This document shows, piece after piece, positions 46,195 through 55,667 of a stretch of DNA of 64,000 nucleotides. Each line of letters begins with the position of its first letter. Within the stretch, counting starts at the first letter, position 1. The position numbers were made by a program, and so were the translations under genes. The stretch lies in NCBI RefSeq assembly GCF_040115645.1, contig NW_027096111.1:21239-85238 (forward strand), in the 5' to 3' direction. The notes below the pieces were generated by a model. The model was not told the origin of the DNA, made no database searches, and saw nothing but the letters and a program-made list of their open reading frames with translations. Source of the DNA: Euwallacea fornicatus. Taxonomy: Eukaryota > Arthropoda > Insecta > Coleoptera > Curculionidae.

Positions 46195-47262
46195 TTAATT
46201 ATTATGCTCGAAATGAGATCCACCATTTCTGATACAACATCGGCATCTTCGTCGCATCTCTGTGGTGGTTACTCCTAGCTTCATTTCAACCTTCATGACT
46301 TTTGCTGCCCTATTAATTTTTTGAATGAGATGGTCTCGATCGTGAATTTCTTCATTGTATACCAGTTCCTTCATTCTTCCCCAGATATGATAATCTACTG
46401 GGGTCAGATCCGGAGATCTAGCAGGCCATAATATTGGTCCGTTTCGCCCTATCCATCTTTCGGGAAACTGATTATTTAAAAACTCCCTTATTGTTTTCCG
46501 ATAATGGGCAGGACATCCATCGTTTTGAAATATGATTTCCGTTCTTACATCTAAAGGTATATCGTCCAAAATATCTGGTAAATGATTTCTTAAAAATTCT
46601 AGGTAATTTTCGCCATTTAAATTGTCTGGCAAAAAATATGGGCCAATCAAAAGCCTGCCTATTATACCAGCCCATACGTTCACACTAAATTTATGTTGAA
46701 ACGAAGTTTCTTTTTTCATATGCGGATTTTCTTCAGCCCAATAATGCAAATTATGAAAGTTGGTAACTCCTTCACGGGAAAATTTAGATTCATCCGTCCA
46801 TAAAATCCTGCGAAGAAATCTTCCATCTTCAATATCCGCATGTAAGATAAATCGACAAAAATGTGTTCTTCGGATTGGATCTCCCTCCTCAAGTCCTTGC
46901 ACGGGTGTGTAATGAAAAGGGTGCAATTTCTCAGAGTGTAGAACTGACCACACCTTCCACGTAGATACGTTGAGTTGTTCAGCTACTTTCCTAACGCTTG
47001 TAGTGGGCTCTGCTTCAAACGTATTAAAAATTTGTACGTCCACCTCAGCGTGATATTTTTGGTTATTCGGTCTAGGATCTTGATGATATAAATTCCCAGT
47101 TTCACTCATTCTACGATATGTATTAGCGAATACTTTTACGTTAGGTACTCTTCTTTGAGGAAATCTTTCACGATATAAACGCTGAGCGGCAGCTGCGTTA
47201 CCGTCAGCTCTGCCATACATAAAAAGTATATCAGCATATTCAACATTTGAATATGCAGCCAT
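46195..47262 (-). CDS. mariner-superfamily transposase, DUF4817 plus DDE domain, intact (355 aa)
   Basis: Starts MAAYSNVEYADILFMYGRAD with the DUF4817 helix-turn-helix (residues ~5-60), then VRKVAEQLNVSTWKVWSVL (second DNA-binding part). Catalytic Asp residues are D157 (WTDESKF), D248 (FQNDGCPAHY) and D290 (SPDLTPVDYHIWG): 41 residues between the last two. The C-terminus CCIRNGGSHFEHNN is slightly atypical, with NN for the usual FL/LL. No stop or shift is present. It differs from the element A protein along its whole length, so it is a separate family of the same type. Codons from about residue 273 lie within the inverted repeat, so this part may evolve together with the right arm. Confidence 0.92.
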   Translation of the reverse strand: MAAYSNVEYADILFMYGRADGNAAAAQRLYRERFPQRRVPNVKVFANTYRRMSETGNLYHQDPRPNNQKYHAEVDVQIFNTFEAEPTTSVRKVAEQLNVSTWKVWSVLHSEKLHPFHYTPVQGLEEGDPIRRTHFCRFILHADIEDGRFLRRILWTDESKFSREGVTNFHNLHYWAEENPHMKKETSFQHKFSVNVWAGIIGRLLIGPYFLPDNLNGENYLEFLRNHLPDILDDIPLDVRTEIIFQNDGCPAHYRKTIREFLNNQFPERWIGRNGPILWPARSPDLTPVDYHIWGRMKELVYNEEIHDRDHLIQKINRAAKVMKVEMKLGVTTTEMRRRCRCCIRNGGSHFEHNN

Positions 47263-47430
47263 TAATCTAAATCGTTAAAAATGAAATATCACAGTATTAT
47301 ACGAAATAAAATACATCGATTGACCACTAAAAAAATTTTGAATAAAACACTGTCTGTCATATCTCGTTACTAAGCAACCCAGTATCATGGCTTACCAGAT
47401 ATTTTATTTTATTTTTATATTATTTTTTTT

Positions 47431-47681
47431 ACGGACCAATATTATGGCCTGCTAGATCTCCGGATCTGACCCCAGTAGATTATCATATCTGGGGAAGAAT
47501 GAAGGAACTGGTATACAATGAAGAAATTCACGATCGAGACCATCTCATTCAAAAAATTAATAGGGCAGCAAAAGTCATGAAGGTTGAAATGAAGCTAGGA
47601 GTAACCACCACAGAGATGCGACGAAGATGCCGATGTTGTATCAGAAATGGTGGATCTCATTTCGAGCATAATAATTAATCT
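47431..47681 (+). pseudogene. mirror copy of the transposase C-terminus in the right arm of E
   Basis: The + strand here codes, uninterrupted, for the same ~82 C-terminal residues as the minus-strand gene (WPARSPDLTPVDYHIWG to SHFEHNN, then TAA). It is part of the right inverted repeat and has no start codon or upstream DNA-binding and catalytic domains. It is a by-product of inverted-repeat extension. Confidence 0.9.
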
Positions 47682-48161
47682 TAAATAAATAGTATAATTA
47701 ATGTATAAATAATAATTACTAATTAATTTTTATTCATATTGTTAAATCGCCATATCCGCATTTTAAATTTTTTTTTAATTAAATATCTTATGCGACATTA
47801 AATCTGAGTCTTTCAATATATCATTCGAAAGAGCATTAGTTCAATAAGTTTTTAGAGATATTTGAACGTCTCTTTCATTTGCACCTTTTCTTGTATTCGC
47901 TTACAAAGTCAAGGTTTGATATTTAAGAAATTTCTTTTTCGAACTTTAAAAGGCTACATTATTTTTTTTTTAATATGTAGACTTCATTAGATGTTTGATA
48001 TCAATAAAATACATATTCAAGTTTATGTGAAAAAAGGTAGAGCCAGATCGAACATTCAGCTAAATTTTTATTTTAACTTATATGGAAGTAAACAGCGAAA
48101 ATGGTAAAATTTGGAAAAATGACGATATCTCGAAATGCGTAACACTTTGTATAATAGTATA

Positions 48162-48360
48162 CAGTAAAATCTCCCTTGACGGACACCTCCGATAAGCGGA
48201 CCTCTCTAATAACCGGACAGTTTTCTGGGGACCAACTCTTTCCCATAAGATATTCTAATAAATATTTCTCTATTAAGCGGACTGTCTATTAAACGGACAC
48301 GGACATTGAATCTAACTCCATTTTTACATTTTTTCTCTCATAAACGGACATTTATTTAGC
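48162..48360 (+). promoter_or_regulatory. subterminal iterons of the Tigger-like element
   Basis: Degenerate words based on ATAAGCGGAC recur: GATAAGCGGAC (48,191), AATAACCGGAC, ATTAAGCGGAC, ATTAAACGGAC and CATAAACGGAC, within 200 bp of the left tip. At the right end AATAAGCGGAC, TATAAGCGGAC and inverted GTCCGCTTAT lie within 80 bp of the tip. Repeated transposase-binding sites are the likely role. Confidence 0.65.
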
Positions 48361-48605
48361 CCGCGACCAGGAAATAATTTTCGAATGAACGTTGCCGTTC
48401 CTTTTAATATATTTAACGAATGGCAACGTTTTGCCTGGCCGCACGTCTTTCGTAGGGGAATTACCGGACTCCCGAAAGGCATATTATGTATGTATAACCA
48501 TGCCACTATTTTTGTCTACTACATTTGTATTTAACGCAACGTTCGGAGTAGTCGTAGTAGTAGTAGTATTTCTCCTTGTGTGTTTTTAGTGTTTATATGT
48601 TAATA

Positions 48606-50168
48606 ATGGCTCCAACAAAACGTCTGTTAACTTTAAAAGAAAAGCTGCAAGTAGTGGAAGTTTACGATAGAGAAAAACTTAGTGTACGTAACTTAGCGGC
48701 CCGATTTAATATAGGAAAAACCCAGGCAAGTGAAATAATTAAGAAGAGAGAACAACTATTAAACAGTTGTGTTACATCATTTAACTCGGAGCAGAAGAGA
48801 TCATTCTTCAAAACTAAGGGATTTAACATCGACAAACTAACTTATGAATGGTTTGTTAAAGCCCGGAATAAAAATTTTCCTATATCAGGGCCTATAATTC
48901 GATCAAAGGCGAAAGAACTTGCAGAAAAAATGGGGTACCAGGATTTTCGCGCTTCTTCTGGATGGCTTGAAAAATTTCGGATTCGACACAACATTACGTT
49001 TCGTTCAATTTCAGGAGAGGCTGCTACTGTCAATACGGAGCACGTCGCCATTTTCAAGAACAATATTTCGGTGTTACTGAAACACTACGAGCCAAGAAAT
49101 ATCTATAATGCTGACGAGACTGGCCTTTTCTTTCGTGCCTTACCCGAAAAAACATTCGCTTTAAAAGGTGAAAAATGTGCGGGTGGAAAAATGGCCAAAG
49201 AACGCCTCACTATTTTACACTGTACAAATATGGCAAGTGAGAAGGAAAAGCTTTTAGTTATCGGAAAATCAGCAAGGCCTCGTTGTTTCAAGAAGTTGGA
49301 CCTACGTACTTTACCTGTCACGTGGTATTCAAATAACAAATCTTGGATGACAAGTAATATCATGACAGAATGGCTACAAGTGTTTGATCACAAAATGGCC
49401 AGGGAAAAACGGAAGATTTTATTATTTATGGACAATGCCGCTTCTCACCCAAGAGACCTCAATCTGCAGAATATCAAAATAATTTTCTTACCACCAAATA
49501 CGACAGCTTTGTGTCAACCATTGGATCAGGGAATAATAAAGAATTTTAAAATATGTTACCGCTCAATTATATTAAGACACATTTTAATAAAAATGGACAG
49601 TGTTAACAACGCTAATGAGTTAGCCAAATGTATAAATGTACTGGAGGCGGTGTTTTTCATTCATTCAGCTTGGAAACAAGTATCTTCTACGACCATAAAG
49701 AATTGCTTTACTAAAGCTGGGTTTAGATATGAAGTTACACCAATATCAGGTGAGGGTTGGGACCCAGATGACGAAGTCCCGTTATCAAAACTTGCGGAGG
49801 TGTGCAAAATGATGAGACATGCTGGACATGAACAAACTGATACAGATGCTTTTATTAATGTTGATAACGCTGTTCAAGTTGAAGATCAAGAAATGGAAGT
49901 TTCAATTTCTAATGAAAACACGGAAGAGATAGACTCTGAAGATGAATCGGATACGATGATATACAACAATAATATGAGCGATAGTAAAATCCATTCTTAC
50001 AGTGACGCGTTTAATAATGTAAATAAATTAAAAGAGTTTTCTTTGAAGAACAGTGATTTGAGAGGATTCGAAATGTTAAGTAAGTTAGAGATACATTTTG
50101 AAGAGGATTTTATGAAGAAAAAGACCCGTCAAACTTCAATTACTGAGTATTTTACTTCTAAACTTTAG
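48606..50168 (+). CDS. pogo/Tigger-type transposase, intact (520 aa)
   Basis: Start chosen at MAPTKRLLTLKEKLQ, ten codons after an in-frame ATG, because the HTH_psq domain begins here (residues ~5-55). A CENP-B-type second DNA-binding domain follows (~70-140, YEWFVKARNKNFPISGPIIR, ASSGWLEKFRIRHN). DDE_1 catalytic domain: D170 (NADETGLFFR), D276 (FMDNAASHP) and D307 (QPLDQGIIKNF), with 30 residues between the last two, as in pogo. An acidic linker leads to a C-terminus ending RQTSITEYFTSKL, which fits the PCNA-binding PIP-box QxxIxxYF. pogo transposase is known to bind PCNA. No stops; all catalytic residues are present. Acts in the nucleus on the CAGT-ended inverted repeats. Confidence 0.95.
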   Translation: MAPTKRLLTLKEKLQVVEVYDREKLSVRNLAARFNIGKTQASEIIKKREQLLNSCVTSFNSEQKRSFFKTKGFNIDKLTYEWFVKARNKNFPISGPIIRSKAKELAEKMGYQDFRASSGWLEKFRIRHNITFRSISGEAATVNTEHVAIFKNNISVLLKHYEPRNIYNADETGLFFRALPEKTFALKGEKCAGGKMAKERLTILHCTNMASEKEKLLVIGKSARPRCFKKLDLRTLPVTWYSNNKSWMTSNIMTEWLQVFDHKMAREKRKILLFMDNAASHPRDLNLQNIKIIFLPPNTTALCQPLDQGIIKNFKICYRSIILRHILIKMDSVNNANELAKCINVLEAVFFIHSAWKQVSSTTIKNCFTKAGFRYEVTPISGEGWDPDDEVPLSKLAEVCKMMRHAGHEQTDTDAFINVDNAVQVEDQEMEVSISNENTEEIDSEDESDTMIYNNNMSDSKIHSYSDAFNNVNKLKEFSLKNSDLRGFEMLSKLEIHFEEDFMKKKTRQTSITEYFTSKL

Positions 50169-50515
50169 TTACCTAAATATGTATGTATATATGTAGTACA
50201 TACATGTACATACATATACGTACTTGTTAATTTCTCATTTTAAAATATTTCTTTTTTTGTGGCTGATTAGTTAAGATTATTCTTATTTTACTCTCTTAAT
50301 TGAATAAAATATTTATTTAATAAATAAGTTTTAAAAAACCCATCTATATTTTCACATTTTCTAATAAGCGGACACCTCCTATAAGCGGACAAATAGAAGA
50401 CGACCACCGGTGTCCGCTTATGGGAGATTTCACTGTATATGGTTCAATACATTCCAAATCATCGCACCTACCACCCCCTTTCGGATATGTATCGGTGAAC
50501 CAAACACCCTGTATA

Positions 50516-50790
50516 TAAATTTGTTATTACAATTTACACTTATTTTGAGCAACATCAACACTAGACGAAGGAAAAAATCGGAATCCCTTTTTTCTTCGTT
50601 TTAACTCATTTATATAAAAAATATACGTATTATACATAAGGGTTCTAGAATCTATGATTTCCTATATTACGTCGCAGTAAAGAGTAGTATTTTCTCTAAT
50701 TGCAAGTTCTAGACAATAGTAAACACTACGCAATTAAACCCTTTCTCATCTTTCGTAAATATGGCAATAGTTACCATGTAACTTGGCTAG
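50516..50790. repeat. dispersed repeat, left member of an inverted pair
   Basis: TTTTGAGCAACATCAACACTAG, GGTTCTAGAATCTATGATTTC, TACGTCGCAGTAAAGAGTAGTATTTT and CTAGACAATAGTAAACACTACGCA reappear in reverse complement at about 61,490-61,765. About 80-85% similar by eye. No coding content. It may be the end of a larger old element or an independent short repeat. Confidence 0.8.
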
Positions 50791-51799
50791 ACTCCACTTA
50801 GAGTGACTGTTTATTTTTCGCTTAGTTATACCTTTGACGAAAATGATTGATATTCAATCAATACTTTACTTAAAATCAATGAAATCATTATTACTATTAT
50901 AGTATAGGTATTTGAATTAGGTAGTAAAAAATACGTAATAATAACTTTCATTACCAAGTAAATCAACTTTAAATCAAATAGTATATAATAATTAATAATT
51001 TCCAATTCCAATAGAAATGGCAAGCCAGGTATCTAAACGGAAAAGTTGGGAAATCGTCAAGACAAGGTAGGTGAGTTCAGTCAAAACTTTGTAATATGAA
51101 TTCAATATACAATTTATAAGGTAATTAACATTGTTCATGGATCTGTGATTGCAACCGTTGTCGCAATAATTGAACTGACTATCCCTTAAAAATGCAAAAT
51201 AGTAAAAGTGCAAACATGTATCGACGTAGAATTATTTTCACGATTTAATTAGAAGTTATCTCTAAATATACCATTTAATTATAAAACTGATTACACATAA
51301 GTATCCCCTCTAGTTGGCTGCGGCTGTGTTGGGGCGTTTGTCATTCTCTCTTATTGAAAATGAATCTTTTGCACTCGCGAATTGGTCAATTTTTATTTTG
51401 AAGACCAATTAATTCTGGATTATTTTTTGTTTTCGATCAAAAGATAAAAGTACAAATACACATTTTTTTTTCATAACATCTCCTCGAGCAGAGAATATTT
51501 CTTGGACAGACGCAACATTTTTGAAAAATAGATTATTCTGGTTTGAGATACAAAACTGAGCTCTTGTACACAAATTATCATTAACATTAGGTATTTTCGA
51601 ACGCCAATACAGTTCAATATGTTTTATAGATTTTGTGGCCAGTGGCTGCGCAAATGTTTAATTTTTTGTGAGGCTTTTTACACTTAGTTTCTATACCAAA
51701 CTTTTTTACACAAAAGGTACTAGAAATGGTGGTCATCGGCGATGGATTTGTCGAATACAAAAAAAATTATGTTGTTACATGCCAACAAGTAAAAAAAAT
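50791..51799. other. AT-rich interval without recognised genes
   Basis: No convincing frame, transposase relic or LTR. Short open frames are AT-rich and unrecognised. A slightly GC-richer patch (GTTGGCTGCGGCTGTGTTGG, about 51,313) stands out but carries no identifiable feature. Confidence 0.4.
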
Positions 51800-52237
51800 G
51801 GAAACTCAAGTTATTTAATTGAATTTCTCGAAAACCGTTGCTTCTAGCGTCACCAATAAGGTATAACTTTTTTAACTAGAAAAGGTAGGGGAACAAATTT
51901 TATGAGTCCAAAATGACATACACCGTGGCACAAAAAATGTTTATATGGTTTAAATGACTCCTAATTGTCGATTGTGGCACCCTCTAGAAGATACACCGAA
52001 ATCGTCGATAAATTTGAATTGATCATCTCCAAAAACCTCTATATAAGAAATTTTGTGAAATTAGCCCGAACTGTTCCAGAGATATTAAAGAAAATTTGAT
52101 TTCATATTTCAACTTTGACACCCTGTATCTCAGTTATTATCAACTTTTGGTATAACATAAATTTAGCTATGTTGCATTATTTTTATGTCATAAATCCATC
52201 GTTGTTCTGTATCCTATTACTTAAGACTCACTCTGTA
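51800..52237. mobile_element. lone inverted-repeat arm of a mariner-superfamily element
   Basis: Parallels the right arm of element F (55,255-55,667) in order: ACAAGGTATA-like motif, GGTAGGGGAACAAATTTTA, CATACACCGTGGCA, GGCACCCTCTAGAAGATACA, TTTGTGAAATTAG, CAACTTTGACACCCTGTA and TTATTATCAACTTTTG, ending near CACTCTGTA. No opposite arm or transposase is attached, so this is a truncated old copy. Confidence 0.75.
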
Positions 52238-52777
52238 TTTAGGTGTAGGGTTGTAAATAGCTATAGATTATAGTTAATAATTTTAAGTTGTATTAATGAA
52301 GGGGCACTCATAGATATCCTCTTAAGAGTACGCCCGTGGTAGGTAGACAAGAATTCTCAACCATTTTCCTCGTCGATATTAAAATTCTTCCCAATAGACT
52401 TTGTCGACATTGGACTTCCCCACAATAAATTTTGGTCGGACTTAGAATTGCAGTTCCAATTCCGTTTGGCGAAATTAGCGGTAAATGACCAATTTTAGAT
52501 TGCCTTAGCGGCATCCTAGCCAGGGTACGCCCATGGTTTATGACCATAGGCTTTTTTATATTTAAGGGAGTTGAAAAATATGTATAGGAGCTTTTTCTTA
52601 CCGTTGATCTCTAGCGACTCAGAAACTGTGCCCGCGCTTTGTCTTTCGCTATATTGTCATTTCACATTAATAAACTAATACTTACAATCTTTCTTCGTAA
52701 CATGTGATTTCTTTGATAGATATAAACACCACCTTATATCTACATCCGAATTAAAACCCGATACTGCATATGTATTT
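52238..52777. other. unassigned interval, possible solo LTR
   Basis: Contains TTTTTTATATTTAAGG (about 52,551) and, 120 bases later, CATTAATAAACTAATAC, an order resembling LTR promoter and poly(A) signals, but ends and target duplication were not found. A 79-codon minus-strand frame (52,308-52,547) is unrecognised. Confidence 0.3.
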
Positions 52778-53468
52778 ATACAGGGCGTCTCGGAAGTAAT
52801 GGAACAAAAAGCAACAGCAGGTTTCTGTCATCAGAATATTACGATCCAACGCAATTGTTGCATTCCGAAAGTTGATATTAAAAAATATATAGAGTGTTAA
52901 AGTTAAAATTTTATTTTTGATTTTATTTCATATCTTCGGAATCTTTTGATATATGACAATGAAATTTGGTATACGGGGGTTTTTGGACGCGATAAACAAT
53001 CTAATGCTGTCGGTTTTATTGTCGTTAATAAAGGGCGCCCTTGAAACTGCTTTAGTTAGTTAAAAGGATTTTAACTTTTTTCTATGCTGCTCCAGTAGCC
53101 ATATTAATTAAAAATATTATTCTGTCTAATAATAATAATATTAATAATAATCTTTACTTCCTAGGAAATAGGCTATCGACCGTTAGGTCTTTCTGCCCTT
53201 GTTTAGAGTATTTTCAACTTTTCATAGAGTTTTTTCAAACTTACTCATATTTGAACAACATTAACATAAATTAAATTATGGATTCTTATAAGTTAAATTA
53301 TGAATTCTAATGAAAATAGGAGTAGGATTATTTTAGGTTTGGAAATGTTCTAACAGTTTGGATGCAGGAAAAAGGAAGCGGGATTGTTTTGTTTGTCTTG
53401 CTTAGCAAAGAGGGTTTAGTATGTCTAGGTTGTGAGTGTTGTTTTTCTATTGGTTTTTAGTTGTAATA

Positions 53469-55667
53469 TACAGGGTGTCCGGATACTCCGTGTACAACGC
53501 TCTATCAGATATAGTACAACTCATAATAAGTCGATTTAACTAGATTTGCCTTAGTACAAAAGTTGATAATAACGGAGCTACAGGGTGTCAAAGTTGAAAA
53601 AGGAAATCAGATTTTCTTTCATATCTTTTGACTTCTTCAAACTAATTTCACGAAATTTTGTATTCAGGGGTTTTTTGGGATGAGAAATTCAAATTTATAA
53701 ACGATTTTGATGTATCTTCTAGAGGGCACCACAAGCGACCATTAGGACACTTTTAAACCGTCAAAACTTTTTTCTGCCACAGTGTATGTCAATTTCGAAT
53801 AGAAAAATCTTTTACCCTATCTTTTCTGCTTAAAAAAGGTATACTTGTTAAATGTCGCTAAAGCCAACTGTTTAAAAGATATTTGCAATTTTATTAATAG
53901 ATGCAATTTTTATTTCAAAGCATTTTATTACAAACATTTCATAGCAAATGCTCAAAATGCGCACCATTTTATTTTTATTGTAACTTAGGTTTTTTGTTGT
54001 TTCCCTGAAGACGTTTAAGTAAACAAATGAAAATAACACTGCACGTCTTAGTTTCTTTTTGACGTTATTAGAATACTGAAGTTTTATCAAGTCAATAACT
54101 ATCGCTTTTTCACAATGAATACTTACACCTATAATGAGCAAGTTGACATGTTATTGGTTTATGGATTTTGCAATAAAAACGGCCGGGAAAGTGTTCGAGT
54201 TTATCACGAAAAATTTCCAAATCGTCGAACACCCAATCATCAAACGTTTGCAAATATTGAAAGGCGACTCCGTGAAAATGGAAGTTTTCAACCGAAAAGA
54301 ATCGACGGGGGTCGAATCCGGACAACTAGGACAACAGGTAATGAAGAAGCTATTTTAAATAGAGTCGAAGAAGATCCGAGAATTAGTACCAGACGTTTAC
54401 AAGACAACTTAGCAGTTCCCAAAAGTACAATTCACGAAGTTTTGAAAGAAGAATTATTATACCCTTTCCATATCCAAAAAGTACAAGATCTTTTACCGAT
54501 CGATCTTGGAAGTCGTTTAGCTTTTTGTCATTTTATTCAAAATCAGCAAGTCCATAATCCGAACTTCAGTAAAAAAATTCTCTTCACCGACGAAGCTTGC
54601 TTTACTAGATCCGGCATAACTAACGTTCACAATGAACATGTTTATAGTAATGAAAATCCGCACGCCCTCAAAGTAGTTCATCATCAACATACATTCAAAG
54701 TTAATGTATGGACCGGAATAATAGGCAATATTATTCTTGGGCCTGTTGTGATGCCAAATCGATTAAATGGACAAAGTTATTTGCACTTTCTTCATGAAAC
54801 TTTACCGGACTTGTTGGAGAACATACCGTTATTAATTCGTGATGGCATGTGGTTCATGCAAGATGGGGCGCCTCCACATTATACCCTCAATGTTAGACAA
54901 TATTTAAATAATACATTTCCTAGGATATGGATTGGAAGGGGAAATGACGCTCCAGTACAATGGCCTCCACGATCTCCAGACTTGACGCCATGTGACTTTT
55001 TTTTGTGGGGTTTTTTGAAATCAAAAGTTTATTCGACATCAATTGATCATATTCAAGAGTTACATAATAGAATTTTCAATGCAGTTAACGATGTGAGAAA
55101 TAGGCCAGAAGTTATGCAGAGAATGCACTTTAATTTTTTGAAAAGAATTAATTTGTGTATGCAAGAAAATGGTGCGCATTTTGAGCATTTGCTATGAAAT
55201 GTTTGTAATAAAATGCTTTGAAATAAAAATTGCATCTATTAATAAAATTGCAAATATCTTTTAAACAGTTGGCTTTAGCGACATTTAACAAGTATACCTT
55301 TTTTAAGCAGAAAAGATAGGGTAAAAGATTTTTCTATTCGAAATTGACATACACTGTGGCAGAAAAAAGTTTTGACGGTTTAAAAGTGTCCTAATGGTCG
55401 CTTGTGGTGCCCTCTAGAAGATACATCAAAATCGTTTATAAATTTGAATTTCTCATCCCAAAAAACCCCTGAATACAAAATTTCGTGAAATTAGTTTGAA
55501 GAAGTCAAAAGATATGAAAGAAAATCTGATTTCCTTTTTCAACTTTGACACCCTGTAGCTCCGTTATTATCAACTTTTGTACTAAGGCAAATCTAGTTAA
55601 ATCGACTTATTATGAGTTGTACTATATCTGATAGAGCGTTGTACACGGAGTATCCGGACACCCTGTA
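53469..55667 (+). mobile_element. mariner-superfamily element F (DD43D), 2.20 kb, intact
   Basis: TACAGGGTGTCCGGATACTC...GAGTATCCGGACACCCTGTA with TA flanks (53,467-53,468; 55,668-55,669). Arms are about 504 bp (53,469-53,972; 55,164-55,667). The right arm covers the last ~10 codons and stop of the transposase; the left arm holds the mirror copy of that tail. Nested in element G. Confidence 0.94.
54115..55197 (+). CDS. mariner-superfamily transposase, DUF4817 plus DDE domain, intact (360 aa)
   Basis: MNTYTYNEQVDMLLVYGFCN opens the DUF4817 domain (to ~residue 60). STRRLQDNLAVPKSTIHEVL (~90-110) is the second DNA-binding part. Catalytic residues are D159 (FTDEACF), D250 (MQDGAPPHY) and D294 (SPDLTPCDFFLWG). 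The loop IGRGNDAPVQW is two residues longer than in elements A and E, giving 43 residues between the second and third Asp. The C-terminus is QENGAHFEHLL. The protein is closer to the broken one in element D than to A or E. The only in-frame ATG before the conserved domain was used as start. Full length, no breaks, all catalytic residues present: possibly active. Confidence 0.93.
   Translation: MNTYTYNEQVDMLLVYGFCNKNGRESVRVYHEKFPNRRTPNHQTFANIERRLRENGSFQPKRIDGGRIRTTRTTGNEEAILNRVEEDPRISTRRLQDNLAVPKSTIHEVLKEELLYPFHIQKVQDLLPIDLGSRLAFCHFIQNQQVHNPNFSKKILFTDEACFTRSGITNVHNEHVYSNENPHALKVVHHQHTFKVNVWTGIIGNIILGPVVMPNRLNGQSYLHFLHETLPDLLENIPLLIRDGMWFMQDGAPPHYTLNVRQYLNNTFPRIWIGRGNDAPVQWPPRSPDLTPCDFFLWGFLKSKVYSTSIDHIQELHNRIFNAVNDVRNRPEVMQRMHFNFLKRINLCMQENGAHFEHLL

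Larger units (their letters stand above)
48162..50435 (+). mobile_element. pogo/Tigger-like DNA transposon, 2.27 kb, intact
   Basis: CAGTAAAATCTCCC at the left and GGGAGATTTCACTG at the right, flanked by TA (48,160-48,161; 50,436-50,437), nested in the right arm of element E. CAGT tips with a TA target are diagnostic of pogo/Tigger. Subterminal TAAGCGGAC-type words repeat on both sides. The transposase is uninterrupted, so this is probably among the youngest insertions here. Confidence 0.95.
45636..50513 (-). mobile_element. mariner-superfamily element E (DD41D), carrying a nested Tigger
   Basis: TACAGGGTGTTTGGTTCACC...GGTGAACCAAACACCCTGTA with TA flanks (45,634-45,635; 50,514-50,515). Without the 2.27-kb Tigger insertion it is about 2.6 kb. 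The left arm is about 45,636-46,445; the right arm is about 47,431-48,161 plus 50,436-50,513. Arms are about 810 bp and contain the last ~82 codons of the transposase, including the third catalytic Asp block, so the 3' third of the gene exists twice in convergent orientation. Confidence 0.92.

Noticed and set aside
53872..54141. Minus-strand frame of 89 codons at the left arm of element F
   Set aside because: It lies in the inverted repeat and upstream region of the transposase and has no recognisable domain.
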